Below are positions 11,548-22,778 of a stretch of 64,000 nt of DNA, piece by piece (position 1 is the stretch's first letter; each line of letters begins with the position of its first letter). Under the pieces are notes generated by a model, which searched no databases, was not told the origin of the DNA, and saw only the letters and a program-made list of their open reading frames with translations. The stretch lies in contig JAIWZP010000041.1 in assembly GCA_025201375.1 (NCBI GenBank), positions 62,001 to 126,000 of the forward strand, in the 5' to 3' direction. A program made the translations under genes and the position numbers. This stretch comes from Gongronella butleri. Its lineage: Eukaryota; Mucoromycota; Mucoromycetes; Mucorales; Cunninghamellaceae.

Positions 11548-13072
11548 TTAGGCTTCGAGGGTCTTGAACTTGTAGACCTTCTCGTCACCCTTGAATGGCA
11601 CACCCAATTCCAACAGGGTGGTGAAAGCCTTGGAAAAGTCAGCAAAGAAGCGGTCCTGGTCCTTTGCGTACAAGTCAAAGAAGGGACGGAAGCCCTTGTC
11701 ATTGTACATGTGGATCTCAATGGGCAGCATCATCACATCGGTGTTCTAAATCGACATTTTAAAAGTGAGATGAGCGATTTGTATACGTGCGTTTCTTTTT
11801 TTTTTCATTTTTCTTACGTTCTTGTCGACCCATTGCCAGCCACCGTTTGGCAAGTTCTTCTTGATCCACTTGCGCTCGGCCAGGGCCTTGAAGAACTCAT
11901 TGGAGAAGAGAGTGGGCTGCTCGTTCCAGGGGCCGTCAAAGCCGGAGCGGTCAGGGTGGCAGCGACCAAGGGCGTGGCAGCCAAGGAGCGCGACAATTTC
12001 TTGGTCATTGAAGCCCTGTGACAAAAAAGGTATACAAAAGATGTGTCAATGACCATTGGATGCCAAGGGATAGCGCTGATTCCGATTTTTTTTCTCTCCC
12101 TCTTCCTGTCATTACCATGCGATAGAAGATGTCACGAGCGTGGTCCTGCTTTTGAGTGGCGTCAGGAAGACGGCCATCGGGGGTGCAGCTCTCGGCGCTG
12201 AGACCGTCAACGCGGCCAGGGCGCCAGGGGATGGTGGGGCCACCAAGCTCTTGCACGGCGACAACACCGGCCAAAGTCCACAGGTCACCATAGCTGATGT
12301 TGGGGTGCTTGGCCTTGATCTTCTCGAGCAAGTCGCGCGCGATTTTCAGGCCATTGTTGGCACCGTGCGACGCCTCGGGGTCGAAGCCTATAGGAAAGGA
12401 AAAAAAGGGCAATTGAGCAAACGCGCAATTGCCATTGTCGCGAGTCAAAATCACTTACGCATGGAAGCAGCATTGGAGCCACCGGTCTTGGTGTCTTTGT
12501 CATACGTGCCAGACGCGTGCCACGCGAGACGGACGAGCACGGGACCATAGGAGCCGTCATCGTAGCTGACGTGGTGGGAAAAAAAAATAAAAATAAAAAA
12601 AAGGATGTCAGTCACCCCCTGCTTTCCATCTCTCCCTTGGCAATCGCGTTTTTCCTTACTCGTTGTCTTCCAAAATCTCAGCAATGTCCTTGTACACTTG
12701 CTCATAGTTGACGGATTGATCTTGAGCAACCTTTTGAGGGGCAAGCGAGTGCGTGGACGTGTGATAATAGTAGCCAGCGCCGGCACCAGCGAGGGCCAAG
12801 GCTAGAAACAAAAAAAAAAAAAGAGATGCTTAGAGATTTGCTCGACGCGATGCGCGTCCAAAAGACGCGTCATCTTGCTTTTTTGGCGCCCATGACGCGT
12901 CATTCTTACCAAGGAAGACGCCACCGCTGCCGCCCTTCTTTGCGCCAGCTTGCGAAGACATGGTGCGCATAGCAAGGGGCGCGCGATAAGCGGAGACACC
13001 GGCAGCGGCCGTGAAACCGGCGCGAGCGCCAAGACGAGGAGTGAGACGGGCAGAAGCCAAGCGGAAAGCCAT
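11548..13072 (-). CDS. CCP1: Cytochrome c peroxidase, mitochondrial
   Basis: Six exons: 13072-12910, 12801-12660, 12565-12459, 12387-12116, 12015-11818 and 11745-11548; 359 residues. It reduces H2O2 with electrons from cytochrome c in the mitochondrial intermembrane space. The N-terminus is an Arg/Ala/Ser-rich presequence followed by a hydrophobic sorting segment ([15 protein letters not shown]), like the bipartite signal of yeast Ccp1. The distal pocket reads VRLAWHASG (Arg114, Trp117, His118). The proximal region reads GCHALGRCH with the heme-ligand His. The conserved GPW (equivalent of radical-forming Trp191) lies shortly after, in SGFDGPW. The substrate-loop motif PWRPGR is present. Upstream is a TATA-like element and a CCAAT box. 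It faces an unknown plus-strand gene across about 790 bp. Confidence 0.95.
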
Positions 13073-13865
13073 GTTTGTAGAGTAAAAAATAATGTAAGAG
13101 GGAGGGGAGGTAAAGAAAGAAGAGAAAGAAGAAAGAAAATAAAAAGAAAAAAAAACTCGTAAAGAAGAGAAGCGTGTGAGAGTTTCACGATGAACGCCCC
13201 AATGCCCTTTTATAGTCGGCACATTGTCCGGCCAATCACGCGCTGCTTACTCAGACTGGGCCTGAATTGAGCGCGCCGCAACGTCCGACAAGAACACTCG
13301 CCAGGCTCGGTGATCGAACATTGGCGACGTTCAGCCAGATGGATCGGTGGATCCGCAGCTGGGCAATTGGGCAATTGGGCAGTTGTGCCCGCTCCCCGCT
13401 GGGTAAAGTGCGGCACAATCGCTCACGTAAGACTAAGTTAGCCAATGGTATTGCTCTTTTTGTTTGAAAAGACAATGAATGTGTCTTGCTGAGCGCGTTG
13501 TGGATGGAAACATGGAAAAAGGACACTGTTTTTCTTTTTTTTCACTCTTTTGACAAAAAGAGGGACCATCCGGCTGAAGGTTCAAGCGTGGGGCAAGTGC
13601 CATTTCAAAGTAGACGAAGTTGCAAGGGCAATTGACACATTGACCTTGTTTGCCGTCGATGATTGGTGCCTTTTTTTGCGCTGCTTTATGTGCGTGGGCA
13701 AGGCATTGCCTCGTCTTGGCTGGACTTTTGGGTTCCGTGTAACCAGGACACCCCAATGAATTTATTTTTTTTTCCCTGTCCTCCCTGCCTGTTGGTCCGC
13801 TCCCCCTTTTTTTCCCTCCTCTTTCCAGCGTGTAAACCCCACTTTTTTTTTTATTCTTCCTCATC
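13073..13865. other. Divergent intergenic region
   Basis: Shared upstream region of CCP1 and the 301-residue unknown gene. It carries the CCP1 TATA and CCAAT elements near 13207-13238, and T-rich tracts just before 13866. No coding signal. Confidence 0.6.
13207..13215 (-). promoter_or_regulatory. TATA-like element of CCP1
   Basis: On the minus strand this reads CTATAAAAG, 135 bp before the CCP1 start. A CCAAT box (plus-strand GCCAATCA) lies about 20 bp further upstream at 13231-13238. Confidence 0.55.
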
Positions 13866-15408
13866 ATGTCCAGCGTCCAATCCCTTAAGAACGGCGATCT
13901 TTCGCAGTCGCGACCTTCGTTTATTGCCGTCGAATTGACCAAAAGAAAGCGTGCTGATCACGACGATATCAAAGAAACGCCTTCCAAGAAGGCTAAAGGT
14001 AAAAAAAACACGGTTTCATGCCCGCTCCCCGCCCTGACCCTTGCCTTTTTTTCTTTTCAGAGCAAAAGAAGCGAGACAAGGTTGCTCAAGACGTAAGACC
14101 ATAGAGTGCAGAGATGTGGCGCCGGGTGTGCATTAGAGCGAAGAATGGGGGCGTGTCTGTGCTTCACGTCTCTGAAAAAGACCCATTTTCTCATCTGCTT
14201 TTTCATTTTTTTTCTGTTTGTACAGAGCACCAGCATCTGGCTCTCTGCCATTGTCAAGGACAATGACCAAGGCAAGCCTTATGGTGTGATGAGCGCAAGC
14301 TTTGGCACAGCCACCGACGAGCGCAATTGGATCGATACCTGCGATCTGTCGCCAATTGACACGGTGGACTATGTGTACCTCATGGTAAGAAGAGCGGCTG
14401 AGAAACCTAGACGCGCTTTTTTTTTTGGTTTTGGTTTTTGACGGGATTTCCATGCTTTCTTGCTGACGTAGGGCGTCATCCGTGCCATTGAGAATGAGGA
14501 CAACAACAAGGCGCTGGTCATCTTTAGCGGGTGCCGCGAATTGCAGTCAGGTACAACAACAAATATGACTAGATTGGGGACATTGCATACGACTAGAACT
14601 CTAATTGTGGCTCACTTCCATCTTTTTCCATCGTTCTGTTTGCAGTGTTGGCGGATTCGGACGACAATGACCTCTTGGAGCGCTATGGCGATGCTTGCAA
14701 GCAATTGAAGAATCTCACAAAGGCTCGCACCGGCTCTGTTGCCCTGGTAAGTTTCATTTGAACGGCAAATCCATGATCCCCGTCAAGAAAAAAAAAAAAA
14801 AGAACGCTCAGGGGCAAAAAAATTGGATCCATTGTTCTACGTGAATGTCATGGGAACACATGGTGTACCAAGAAAAAAAAAACAAAGAAATGTCGACTGA
14901 CGCGTGTTTTTTTTAATTTTTTTTGCCCTTAGCGTCTCGTTTCCAGCCGCTCGCCCGAGTGCCGCATTGCGCAAGAGCAAGGCGCCAAGTTTGTGAAAAC
15001 GTATGTGGAAGCAGGGGTGTGGGTTGAGCAGGAATGGGATGCACGCTCATGCATTCTTTTTTTTTTTCGTGCAGATCTGGCAACCAGCGCGTGACGCTGC
15101 AATCGACGCCCAAGAACGGCAAGCAAGCCGTGCATGAGGACAAAAAAACGGACGACAAGCTGGATGTTGTCGTGGACACATTGGATGTCAAAAAGCAAGA
15201 AAAGACGGACGACGACAAGGAAAACGTGCAAAATGAGGTCGTCGCCGACGACAAGGAGGATACCACCATGCAAGAGGCGGCCGATGAATCTGTAGAAAAG
15301 GTGCTCGCCAAGCCAGAGAATGCCTGGGCCATTGGTTTGAATCTGCGTGGCATCTTTGACGCGCTGAAGGCACCTTTCCGACGCACGCCCAGCACCTCTA
15401 GCGAGTAA
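13866..15408 (+). CDS. Hypothetical protein, possible RNase H-like fold
   Basis: Seven exons: 13866-13998, 14061-14092, 14226-14384, 14472-14550, 14646-14746, 14933-15000 and 15075-15408; 301 residues. The N-terminal 55 residues are basic (TKRKRAD, TPSKKAKE), a likely nuclear localisation signal. Residues about 57-165 alternate predicted strands and helices in an order like RNase H: a first strand IWLSAIVKD, a hairpin, then the helix MGVIRAIENEDNN, then VIFSGCRELQS where RNase H has its SDS segment. The acidic catalytic set is not clearly conserved, so the fold assignment is tentative. The C-terminal third is highly charged and low complexity. I do not recognise an ortholog. The gene model is solid; the function is unknown. 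Confidence 0.75.
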
Positions 15409-16091
15409 GCACGCCATTCTTAAACAAATTATATATCCCCCACTAGCGTTTTTTTCTTCTTCTTCTTCCCCTTCTCCCTTTCGCCCTGTTTTTGCTCTCT
15501 CTTTTCTTTAATCGTACATAAATGTCCACGTTTTGACTTTTTTTGACAGCTGTGTTCCAATGTGCACTCAACAATTGAGCTCAGTTGCGTGCTTTGGAAA
15601 GAAAAAAAAAGGCGCCGGCGGGCGTCACATAAAAAAAAATTTTTTTTTTTTTTTTTGGTGAATTTAAAAGGAAATGGGGAGTTCAATTTGATCGTGGCTT
15701 GCTTTTCTTTCTGTTTTCATTTTTGTTGCTTGTCAACAAGGACTGTCTCAGGTAGGTATCCATCAAAATGCTTGTCAACCAGCGCGGTGCATGCTTTGTC
15801 TTCTCTTTGGGGATGAAAGATTAGAAATTAGAGTCAAGCACTGACTTCTATATCAATGTGATGCTAAACTTTTTTAATGTCAAACTGATACGAGAAGAGC
15901 ACGACGCCGTCGCTTCGGGGAAAAGACTCTTTTTTTTGCCCGCGACAATGTACTCATTATTGCTTTTTTTCCTTTTTTCCAGGTAAATGGCTTTTGTCTA
16001 GCATCTATCCAATAAATCTTTATTTTAATGCAACAATTCAACCAGGAGAGAGGGAAGGGAGTGGGAATGATCATATACAGAGTGGATAAAA
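15409..16091. other. Convergent intergenic region
   Basis: 3' flanks of two convergent genes. An A-run directly followed by a T-run at about 15631-15657 could form a hairpin. No gene seen. Confidence 0.5.
16019..16024 (-). terminator. Poly(A) signal
   Basis: On the minus strand AATAAA lies about 70 bp after the stop of the ornithine cyclodeaminase-family gene. Confidence 0.5.
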
Positions 16092-17334
16092 TTAGGCGTA
16101 TGGAACTGTTTGGCCGATTTTCTTTTCTTTTGCCTGCTGGACGACCCAGCCTGCGATGGCGCTGTCCTGGAGGCTGACACCGACGCTCTTAAAGAGGGAG
16201 ATGCCCTTTGAGTTATAGTGGAGTGTGTTGTTTCCAAGCTGGTCGATGAGGATGGCGCCGAGCTCGGTCCATGTCGCAGGGGTCGACGATTTGACGAGCT
16301 CGCCGGCCTCGTGCTTGCACGACTCGATCGAGTCGACGACAATGGCATCCGCGCGCTTAACTGTGGCGGCGTCGACTTCGTGCATGTCCATGCGGTACGA
16401 CCCGACGCAATTGATGTGTGTGCCGGGCTTTAGCCATTCGCCCTTGAGGATTGGCGACGTTGCGTTTGTGCAAGTGCAAATGATATCCGCCTGTTGCACA
16501 GCCTGCGCAAGAGCAGCGTCGTCGCCAACACCCTCCACGCCCACCAAATTAGGATACGCCTTCTTCACTGCAGAAACAAGCGCGTCGCGTCGTTCGCTGC
16601 CGCGATTCCAAATCGTGACGTGCTCGATGCTCGGCCGCGCCGCAATCATCATGTCCACGTGCGACGCACCTTGTGCACCAGCACCAATCACTAAAAAAAA
16701 TGGAAAAAAAAACGGATCAGTCAAATCGGATTGTCGCGAAAAAAAGCTACAGTAAAAAAATCGCGATTTGCCGCGAGCAACGAGCCATTGCAAGCAATTT
16801 GCCGCTTACCAACTAGCCGCTTGGCGTCAGGATTGGCATAAAAGCGCGTCGCCACGCCGCTGCCTAGGGTAGAGCGAGAGAGAAGGGCAAAAAAAAAAGA
16901 GCAAATTGAAAAATGAGACTTTTGCACTTTTTTTTTTTCATGCCATTGGCGTTCGTTGCGAGGCACATACCGGCAGCTGTGCGCACAGCGGTTAATCCGG
17001 AAGCATTCATGATGGCCTGGACAGCGCCCGTGGTCTCATCCAAAACCAGGATGGTGCCGGGCAATCCACCCTTGCTATCGCCAAGCGGTGCACTGACCAC
17101 CTTGATGGACGTTGTCGTGTCGAGGCGCGAGGGCATGAACAGGACGCGGTGGCTGTCCGTCGTGATACCGATACGCAGCGGCGCCTGCGCGTTGTGCTGG
17201 TCACCCGTCTGCTGCGCGTTGGTGTAAGTGGCAAACGTCGCAGCCATGATATCAATGACTTGGTTCGCGCCGTCCGCGTCACCTTGAGGAAGGATCTGAT
17301 CAATATCCGCTTGCGAGAGAACGAGGAGCGACAT
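16092..17334 (-). CDS. Ornithine cyclodeaminase / mu-crystallin family protein
   Basis: Three exons: 17334-16971, 16863-16810 and 16690-16092; 338 residues, the usual family length. The N-terminal half is the substrate/dimerisation domain (FMPSRLD; VVSAPLGDSKGGLPG; LTAVRTAA). A Rossmann NAD(P)-binding domain follows, with VIGAGAQGASHV as the dinucleotide-binding glycine motif and INCVGSYRMDMHE near the active site. Family members include ornithine cyclodeaminase (ornithine to proline plus ammonia), ketimine reductase/mu-crystallin and alanine dehydrogenase. The sequence alone does not separate these. The exact substrate is therefore open; a cytosolic location is likely because no presequence is visible. 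Confidence 0.88.
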
Positions 17335-19071
17335 GTGAAAAGTGCAAGAAAAAGCAAAAAAAGGTGCCCAAATGACGGACCCGGCTTTTTTCTTCGGTTT
17401 TTGTCAGCTTCTCACGCCATGCGTCGAAATTAAAGGTCAGACGCGCTTGCCCTCTTTTGGTAAAGAGGCAAATGTCATTGATCTACGCGTCTCGGACCAC
17501 ATGTACGCGATTCCACAAAGATCGTTCAAGAGGATTCATGTAAAAATGCAAACCTGAATAAGCGTATATAGGCCATTGGTTGATGCACTCTTGTGAGGAA
17601 CAGATGATCCAAATTTGAGAATGATCGAATCACTCTTGCGTCTTTCAAAATAATTGACTAATGCATTTTGGCATTCTTGTCCGTTTTTCATGCCACTTGC
17701 GCTGCTGGGCATCAGATGCACTGCATACGATATGAGCATTTAGCTGTTATTTTGCATATGGGGGCACTAAAAACACGGTTAAAAATGTGCCTGCTGGGGA
17801 ACTTGCAATTAAAGTGTTTTTTGTTGCATTTTGATTGTGTGGCATTGAATTTACAACGGGCAACGAAACGAACGCTCTGATCCGACGAATACAAGCCTTC
17901 TCTTTCAAGTAAACCCACAGTTGCAGCGTTGTGATCTCTAGATGGCTTGCAATCATGATTTTAAAATAGCACGAATTTTCAAAGGGATACAGCCGAGAAC
18001 TGGAAAATGCCGAAACTTGAGTCGCAAGATCGCCACGCCATTCAATCACATGGTGAACGCGCACCATTCACCGATAGACATGCAATAAGAAACAGGGGTC
18101 CATTGAATAGTTTGCGCGTAAAATGCAATTTGCCACTTTTTTTTCGCGTCAAGGCAAAGTCGGCGAAAAATTGGTCGCAGCACGTTGAAAGTTATATCAA
18201 CAGAAAAAACACGATTTGTTGCGTACGTGGAGGTGAATGATCATGAATTTCAGATGACTTGACACGAAGTAAAGACGCGTCTCTTTTGCTAGTGATTTTC
18301 GACGCGTGAGAAACCGCGTCAAACGCGGTTGTATGCGCTTCTAACGCTCATCAAACGTATGCGTCTCGCATATGACTTGTTAATGGACGCGTCAGCGGGG
18401 CTTTATGTCGCGCCTTTCCTGTGCAATTCACTCACAAAGTTTAACCTAAAATTGCGAATTGCTCGCGGATCAGTTATTGGATTGCCCTCTTTTTTTGGCA
18501 TTTTCGTGGTTTCTCCAGGGCCATCCAACACCTATACAAGTGTGACGCATTTCTGGACAACTGTATTTTCATTTTTGGTTCGAGTGCTCAAACAGGGCTA
18601 ATTTTTGATATGCGTTTTTTACCCTTCCAGGGACTTGCAGTGGCTTGCAAGTTGCAACCCACTTGAGTTTCAATCTCGAAATTTCGCGACAGAATATGTT
18701 TTGCATCTCTACGATTGGTAGTTGAGCTCCAATATTAATTTTGGCCAGAAATTGACTGTCAGTAGGGATCCTGCTGAAGTCATTGTCCAATATGTGTCAA
18801 GTTTGAGCGAGTGGTTCCATGGCATGCGCTTTTATGCCAAGTGGCGGGTTCAAGGCAAGTTACTGTAATTGGATGTTGACACGTCAACGCGAGGCTTTTT
18901 TTTTATTTTCCACTAAAAACACGCAAAACAATGGTGTATCTCAGAATTTATGATGGCGTACAAACATCTTTGGACCAGAGAGACATGCAGACGATTGGCA
19001 TCATGGCAATTTAAACAAAAAAACGCGTCATTGGGAAAGAAACACGTTTTTTTACTTTATTTCTTGTTTTT
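17335..19071. other. Gene-free region holding repeat relic R2
   Basis: Apart from the relic at 17880-18605 there is no gene signal. It is AT-rich with scattered short ORFs below 110 codons. Confidence 0.55.
17880..18605 (-). repeat. Dispersed relic family, copy R2
   Basis: This segment aligns along most of its length with 44.78-45.48 kb (same strand) and with the reverse complement of 59.2-59.9 kb. Minus-strand translation keeps the family motifs RLTRFLTRRK (about 18290-18330), PPRTQQ (about 18215-18230) and SSSRLYPFENS (about 17960-18005), with stops between them. There is no intact ORF. Confidence 0.75.
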
Positions 19072-20068
19072 TTATGGCTCGCGTTGCAACACGAGGCATC
19101 TTGCATCGCCTTGCTTGTCATTCCACGTGCGCACAACGTGCCAATCGTGCCAAATGTCGCGAATATTGTCCATCATGCCTTTGCCGCCCTTGAGAACCAC
19201 ACATCCGCCCTTGACAATGAGTTCCGACGCGATTTCATGCACGGCGGCGTACCACGCGTAGCCATTGCCGGCCGCGTAGAATGCGTCGCGAGGCTCGGCC
19301 GTCGTGTCGTCCGATTTGATCTTGTAGGGTGGATTGAACAAGACGACGTCGATGGGGCCATCGATATCATCGACTGTGATGCGGCCCATGTCCTTGACCA
19401 TAAACGACGCGCGTGACGCGGGCGAAATGAGGGCGTCGCGGTTCTTCTCGGCAATCAGGATAGAGCCGGGACTGATGTCAATGCCAATGCCGGTCGCCGA
19501 CGCCGGTAAACCGGCCAGGATGGACAATAGCAGGTTGCCACAGCCCGTCCCGAGGTCCAAGAGCCGAGGCGACGCCAGTGAGCGCGACTTGAGCCATTCC
19601 ATCGCCGCTAGCACCACGAGGTCTGAATTCGGGCGAGGCACAAAGCACGAGCGATCAATGGCAAACCGATGGCCATAGAAATCCTTGTAAAACAAAATTG
19701 AGAGCTGCTTTCCTTTTCCCTTCGTATGCTATAGTGTTTTTTCCTTACCGTGTAGCCTTGCAAATAGGCCAATGGCTCTTTGCCGTCATCTGTCTCAATC
19801 CATTCCACACCATCAACGTCCGTGGTCAACTTTTTACCACTTTTTTCTTGACCTGCGCTCAAGACCATTAGAAATGTAAAGATGAAAGATGACAATGGCC
19901 GCCATTGAGCCTTTTTAAAAAGTGGCAATGGCCATTGGCAACATTTCCACCTGACGAAAACCGGGAGTATGGCGTTCTCAGAATACATTGAATTTCTGCA
20001 GCTCTATTTCGCCCCCTTAAAAAAGCATTTGCTTGGTGCAACAGTTTTTCTGTATCATCAGGCCGCAC
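19072..20068 (-). CDS. HemK/PrmC-type release-factor glutamine methyltransferase
   Basis: Three exons: 20068-19951, 19852-19749 and 19683-19072; 277 residues. The enzyme would use S-adenosylmethionine to N5-methylate the glutamine of a GGQ release factor. An N-terminal helical domain leads into PLAYLQGY and DFYGHRF, then CFVPRPNSDLVV, the classical PrmC linker. Motif I is LLDLGTGCGN and the catalytic motif is NPPY, which contacts the substrate glutamine. EPRDAFYAAGNGYAWY corresponds to the conserved EP-x-AL segment. This architecture matches mitochondrial Mtq1/HemK1 rather than the shorter Mtq2, although no clear presequence is visible. Intron 1 was placed by phase (donor GTGGAA is weak). It is divergent from the TRIC gene. 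Confidence 0.88.
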
Positions 20069-20479
20069 AAAAGGGGCGCCCTGCTCTTCTCAATTGCAAC
20101 CACATCGTTTCCCATGGACTCTTTCCCATGGGTTCACGTTGTACGTGACCGCCAACGGTGCAATTGCTTAGCTTGTCGGCTACATTTCGTGCATTTTGGT
20201 CAATGTTCCCGATGCATTGCGCACGGCCTTGGTCACACATGTGCGTCACTCGTCTTTCCCCTCCAAAAAAAGGAAGAAATACAGAAAAGAGACAAAAATT
20301 GGCCTTGACAGTCATGCTTTTCATGAATTTTACAGGAATTGCTGACGAGCAAGACATTCAATGGCCCCACAAAAAAACACTGGCCATGTGTCATTGGTGC
20401 GGAGCCCGCTGGCCATGACTAAAAAGTCCAGATCAGGGACTTGTACCTGTTTTTTTTTTCTCTTTCTTTCTTGTTTCAT
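20069..20479. other. Divergent intergenic region
   Basis: Between the HemK-type and TRIC genes. A CT/T-rich leader precedes the TRIC ATG. An additional upstream TRIC exon cannot be excluded, but none is compelling. Confidence 0.5.
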
Positions 20480-21365
20480 ATGTTGTTCATCGAGCTTGGT
20501 AGCCAAGTGAACGGCCAGGTGAAGAGGGCTGTGTTTGACGTGCTGAAAATGCATGTTCAGGTGGACGGCCTGGTGTTTCCGGTGCTGGATATCCTTTTTG
20601 GTCTTTATATCAACTATATCTATCGACACAGCCTCGGCAGCAACAGTAGCAAAATTGGCTGGCTCCAGGGCTACTTTGCGTCACTGGTCATGGCCACGGG
20701 CGGTGGGTGCACCATCAGTCTGATCCGCGGAGAGCCAATTGGCATCCTCAAGAGCAACGAATTTTGGATCATCCACAGGTAAAAAGCCAAAAAAAAAAAA
20801 AAGAAAAGGTCGTGTGTGTCATCTGGGATTCCAACGTTTTTGCTTTTTTTTTTTTTCGTGCAGCTTGGCCTATTGGCTCATGTTCGCGACGGATCTCGTG
20901 TACGGCGTGATGCGCGTGCTGTGCAACCTTCCGCTCGTGGAATACATCTTTGTGGTGTCTGATGCGTATGGTCGTGCATTGACGATGGTGCAATATGGCG
21001 TGGACGGCGCGGATGTCGCACTCGGACCTGGCAAATGGGTGGCGCAATTCATCTTTGGCGTGCTCGGTGGCGCTGGCGGCGGCTTTTGGCTCGATAGCTT
21101 CCAGCTCGCGCAGCCGCATTGGTCGTTCATGACGCCACAATGCCTCAAGTGTGTGTCGCCAGACATGAAATTGAGTGCAGTGACGACCCTGCTCTATATG
21201 ACGCTCAAATACCAGTGGATTCCCATCGACATTGCTCCTGGCGCCGAGGCCCAGGCGTACGCCACGCTTTTCCTCACGGCCGGCCTCATGTACTTTACTA
21301 TGATGGCCAAGCGCCAGGCCGCCGCTGCCGCTGTCGTGGTTACAAAGGAAAAGAAGGACGCGTGA
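20480..21365 (+). CDS. TRIC-type trimeric intracellular cation channel (TMEM38-like)
   Basis: Two exons: 20480-20778 and 20864-21365; 266 residues. The start was taken at the ATG right after a pyrimidine-rich leader. About seven hydrophobic segments are visible. Family landmarks are the N-terminal VFPVLDILFGLYINY, the glycine-rich LVMATGGGCTISL kinked helix, LKSNEFWIIHS, and the second inverted-repeat half with GVLGGAGGGFWLD. TRIC channels carry K+ counter-ions across ER-type membranes during Ca2+ release; fungal members are poorly studied. The C-terminus ends in a charged tail (KEKKDA). The single intron has an A-tract after the donor and a T-tract before the acceptor. Confidence 0.85.
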
Positions 21366-21640
21366 TCCACACACTCACCCCTCTCAATTGTAAAATATTA
21401 GTCGTTTTCATAAAAAAGGCATGTTTTATTTTTTAATCGCGTCTTCTCAATGCAATCATGCAGATCGATGCGATCGGCGTCGTGACACAAAAAAAAAAGA
21501 CAAGGAATGTGCAATTCCGTATCGGATGGCACGTTCGAAAAGAAACGTTTTTTAACGTGTTTTTTTTTTCTAATTGCGCATTTTATTTTCTTTTTCTTTT
21601 TGTAACAACAAAAGTGCGCGTGAGATCATGATCAATTTCA
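21366..21640. other. Convergent 3' flank
   Basis: Short AT-rich spacer between two convergent 3' ends, with T-runs and no gene. Confidence 0.5.
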
Positions 21641-21984
21641 TCACTTGGCGGCCTTCTTTGCCTTGTCATTTGCGGCATTAGCAGGCGCCCTCTCCTTGAA
21701 GGCGGCTTCTTGTGCCATTTCGTCCTTGGCATCTTCCAATATCATCACGCGGCTGATGTTGGTACAATCCGCGCTGCAGGACACGCCTTGGCATCGCCAG
21801 AAGCCGGATTCGCAAATGGTGTCCTCCTCGATGCTGATCAACATGGAAGCCGCGCTGCAAGTCGAGCCGTGCGTCGAGTTACGACGACCCAAGAGCGTCA
21901 TGGGGCACAGCAGCATTGCATCGCATCCGCCACGTGCACGGCAGCCAGGGTAGAAACAATTAACAGAGAGGTGCAAAGCTTCAT
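21641..21984 (-). pseudogene. Small secreted Cys-rich protein gene with apparent frameshift
   Basis: The ATG at 21984 opens a convincing signal peptide (MKLCTSLLIVSTLAAVHVADA), but this frame stops 28 codons in, after MQCCCAP. An adjacent frame then stays open to 21641 and reads a Cys-containing mature-like part (STCSAASMLISIEED, ESGFWRCQGVSCSADC) and a charged C-terminus. I tested all GT donors and AG acceptors nearby. The only intron giving the right frame would cut inside the signal peptide, so a one-base indel around 21890-21925 is the simplest reading. It could be a decayed gene, an assembly error, or a real 28-residue peptide. The signal peptide would direct it to secretion; the function is unknown. 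It is divergent from the CRIB gene, 153 bp away. Confidence 0.45.
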
Positions 21985-22137
21985 TTTTTCGTCGTTCTGA
22001 GAACAAGAAATGCCAATCTCAAAGCAAATCAGGGTATCAGAGAGTTTTAAAACATCATCGGATATTTTCCCCCACTTTTTTTTTTGTTGTTGTTGCGTTC
22101 CTTACTGCGTGCCAGATCACTTCTCTTTCTTGCAAGA

Positions 22138-22590
22138 ATGGGCAATTTGGCATCGACTCCCAAGGTTCAAAAGGACAGAATTAGCGACCCGTTCGATTTC
22201 AAGGTACATGGGACAGCAGGGAATATCACGCAATAGCACGACATGCGAAATGGCAACGCCTTCTCACGCGCTTCGCGTCATCATACGTGCTTTTTCTTTT
22301 TTCTTTTGCAGCACATGCATCATTTGGGTAAATTCATTGCGTAGATGATGTTTGGAATGTGACAATTGTGCTGTTTGTCGTGCGAATAGATGCAGAGAAC
22401 GTGCAAACCACCATGCACCTCTCTTCACCGGCAAGTTTGCATGAATTTGGATGATCCCGTGCCTAGCGCTCATTTTCATTTTCCAAGATAGACCAGTCTT
22501 TTACCCCCTAGGCGCTACAATGTGCAGCGCAAGCCGCCGGCGTATGAAAAGTTGCTATCCATGAGCCTAGCCGAGGCAATTGATGCGTAA
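22138..22590 (+). CDS. Small CRIB-motif protein (Cdc42/Rac-binding candidate)
   Basis: Exons 22138-22203, 22312-22327 (16 nt) and one starting at 22371 are well supported. They read MGNLASTPKVQ, then ISDPFDFKHMHHL, then DAENVQTTMHLSSP. The middle string fits the CRIB consensus I-S-x-P-x-x-F-x-H-x-x-H, which binds GTP-loaded Cdc42/Rac. The last exon is less sure. A GC-AG intron (donor GCAAGT after CACCG at about 22430, acceptor at about 22530) would append RKPPAYEKLLSMSLAEAIDA, giving a protein of about 61 residues ending at 22590. No kinase domain follows, so this would be a stand-alone CRIB microprotein, comparable in layout to animal CDC42SE/SPEC proteins. The Met-Gly start could be N-myristoylated. 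Confidence 0.5.
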
Positions 22591-22778
22591 AAAAAGTAAA
22601 AAAATAAAATTGAGGGCATCTGACACATGATCAAACGAAAAAGAGAAGTAAAGAAAAGAAAAGCGGCCAATGATTGGTCGAGACGAAGCTGTGCCAGGCA
22701 AACAAAAGCCATCTTTTCCATCGAACTCAGCTTTGCCCATTGCTCTTTTTCTTTACTTTTTTCACTTTCTCTTTTGCC

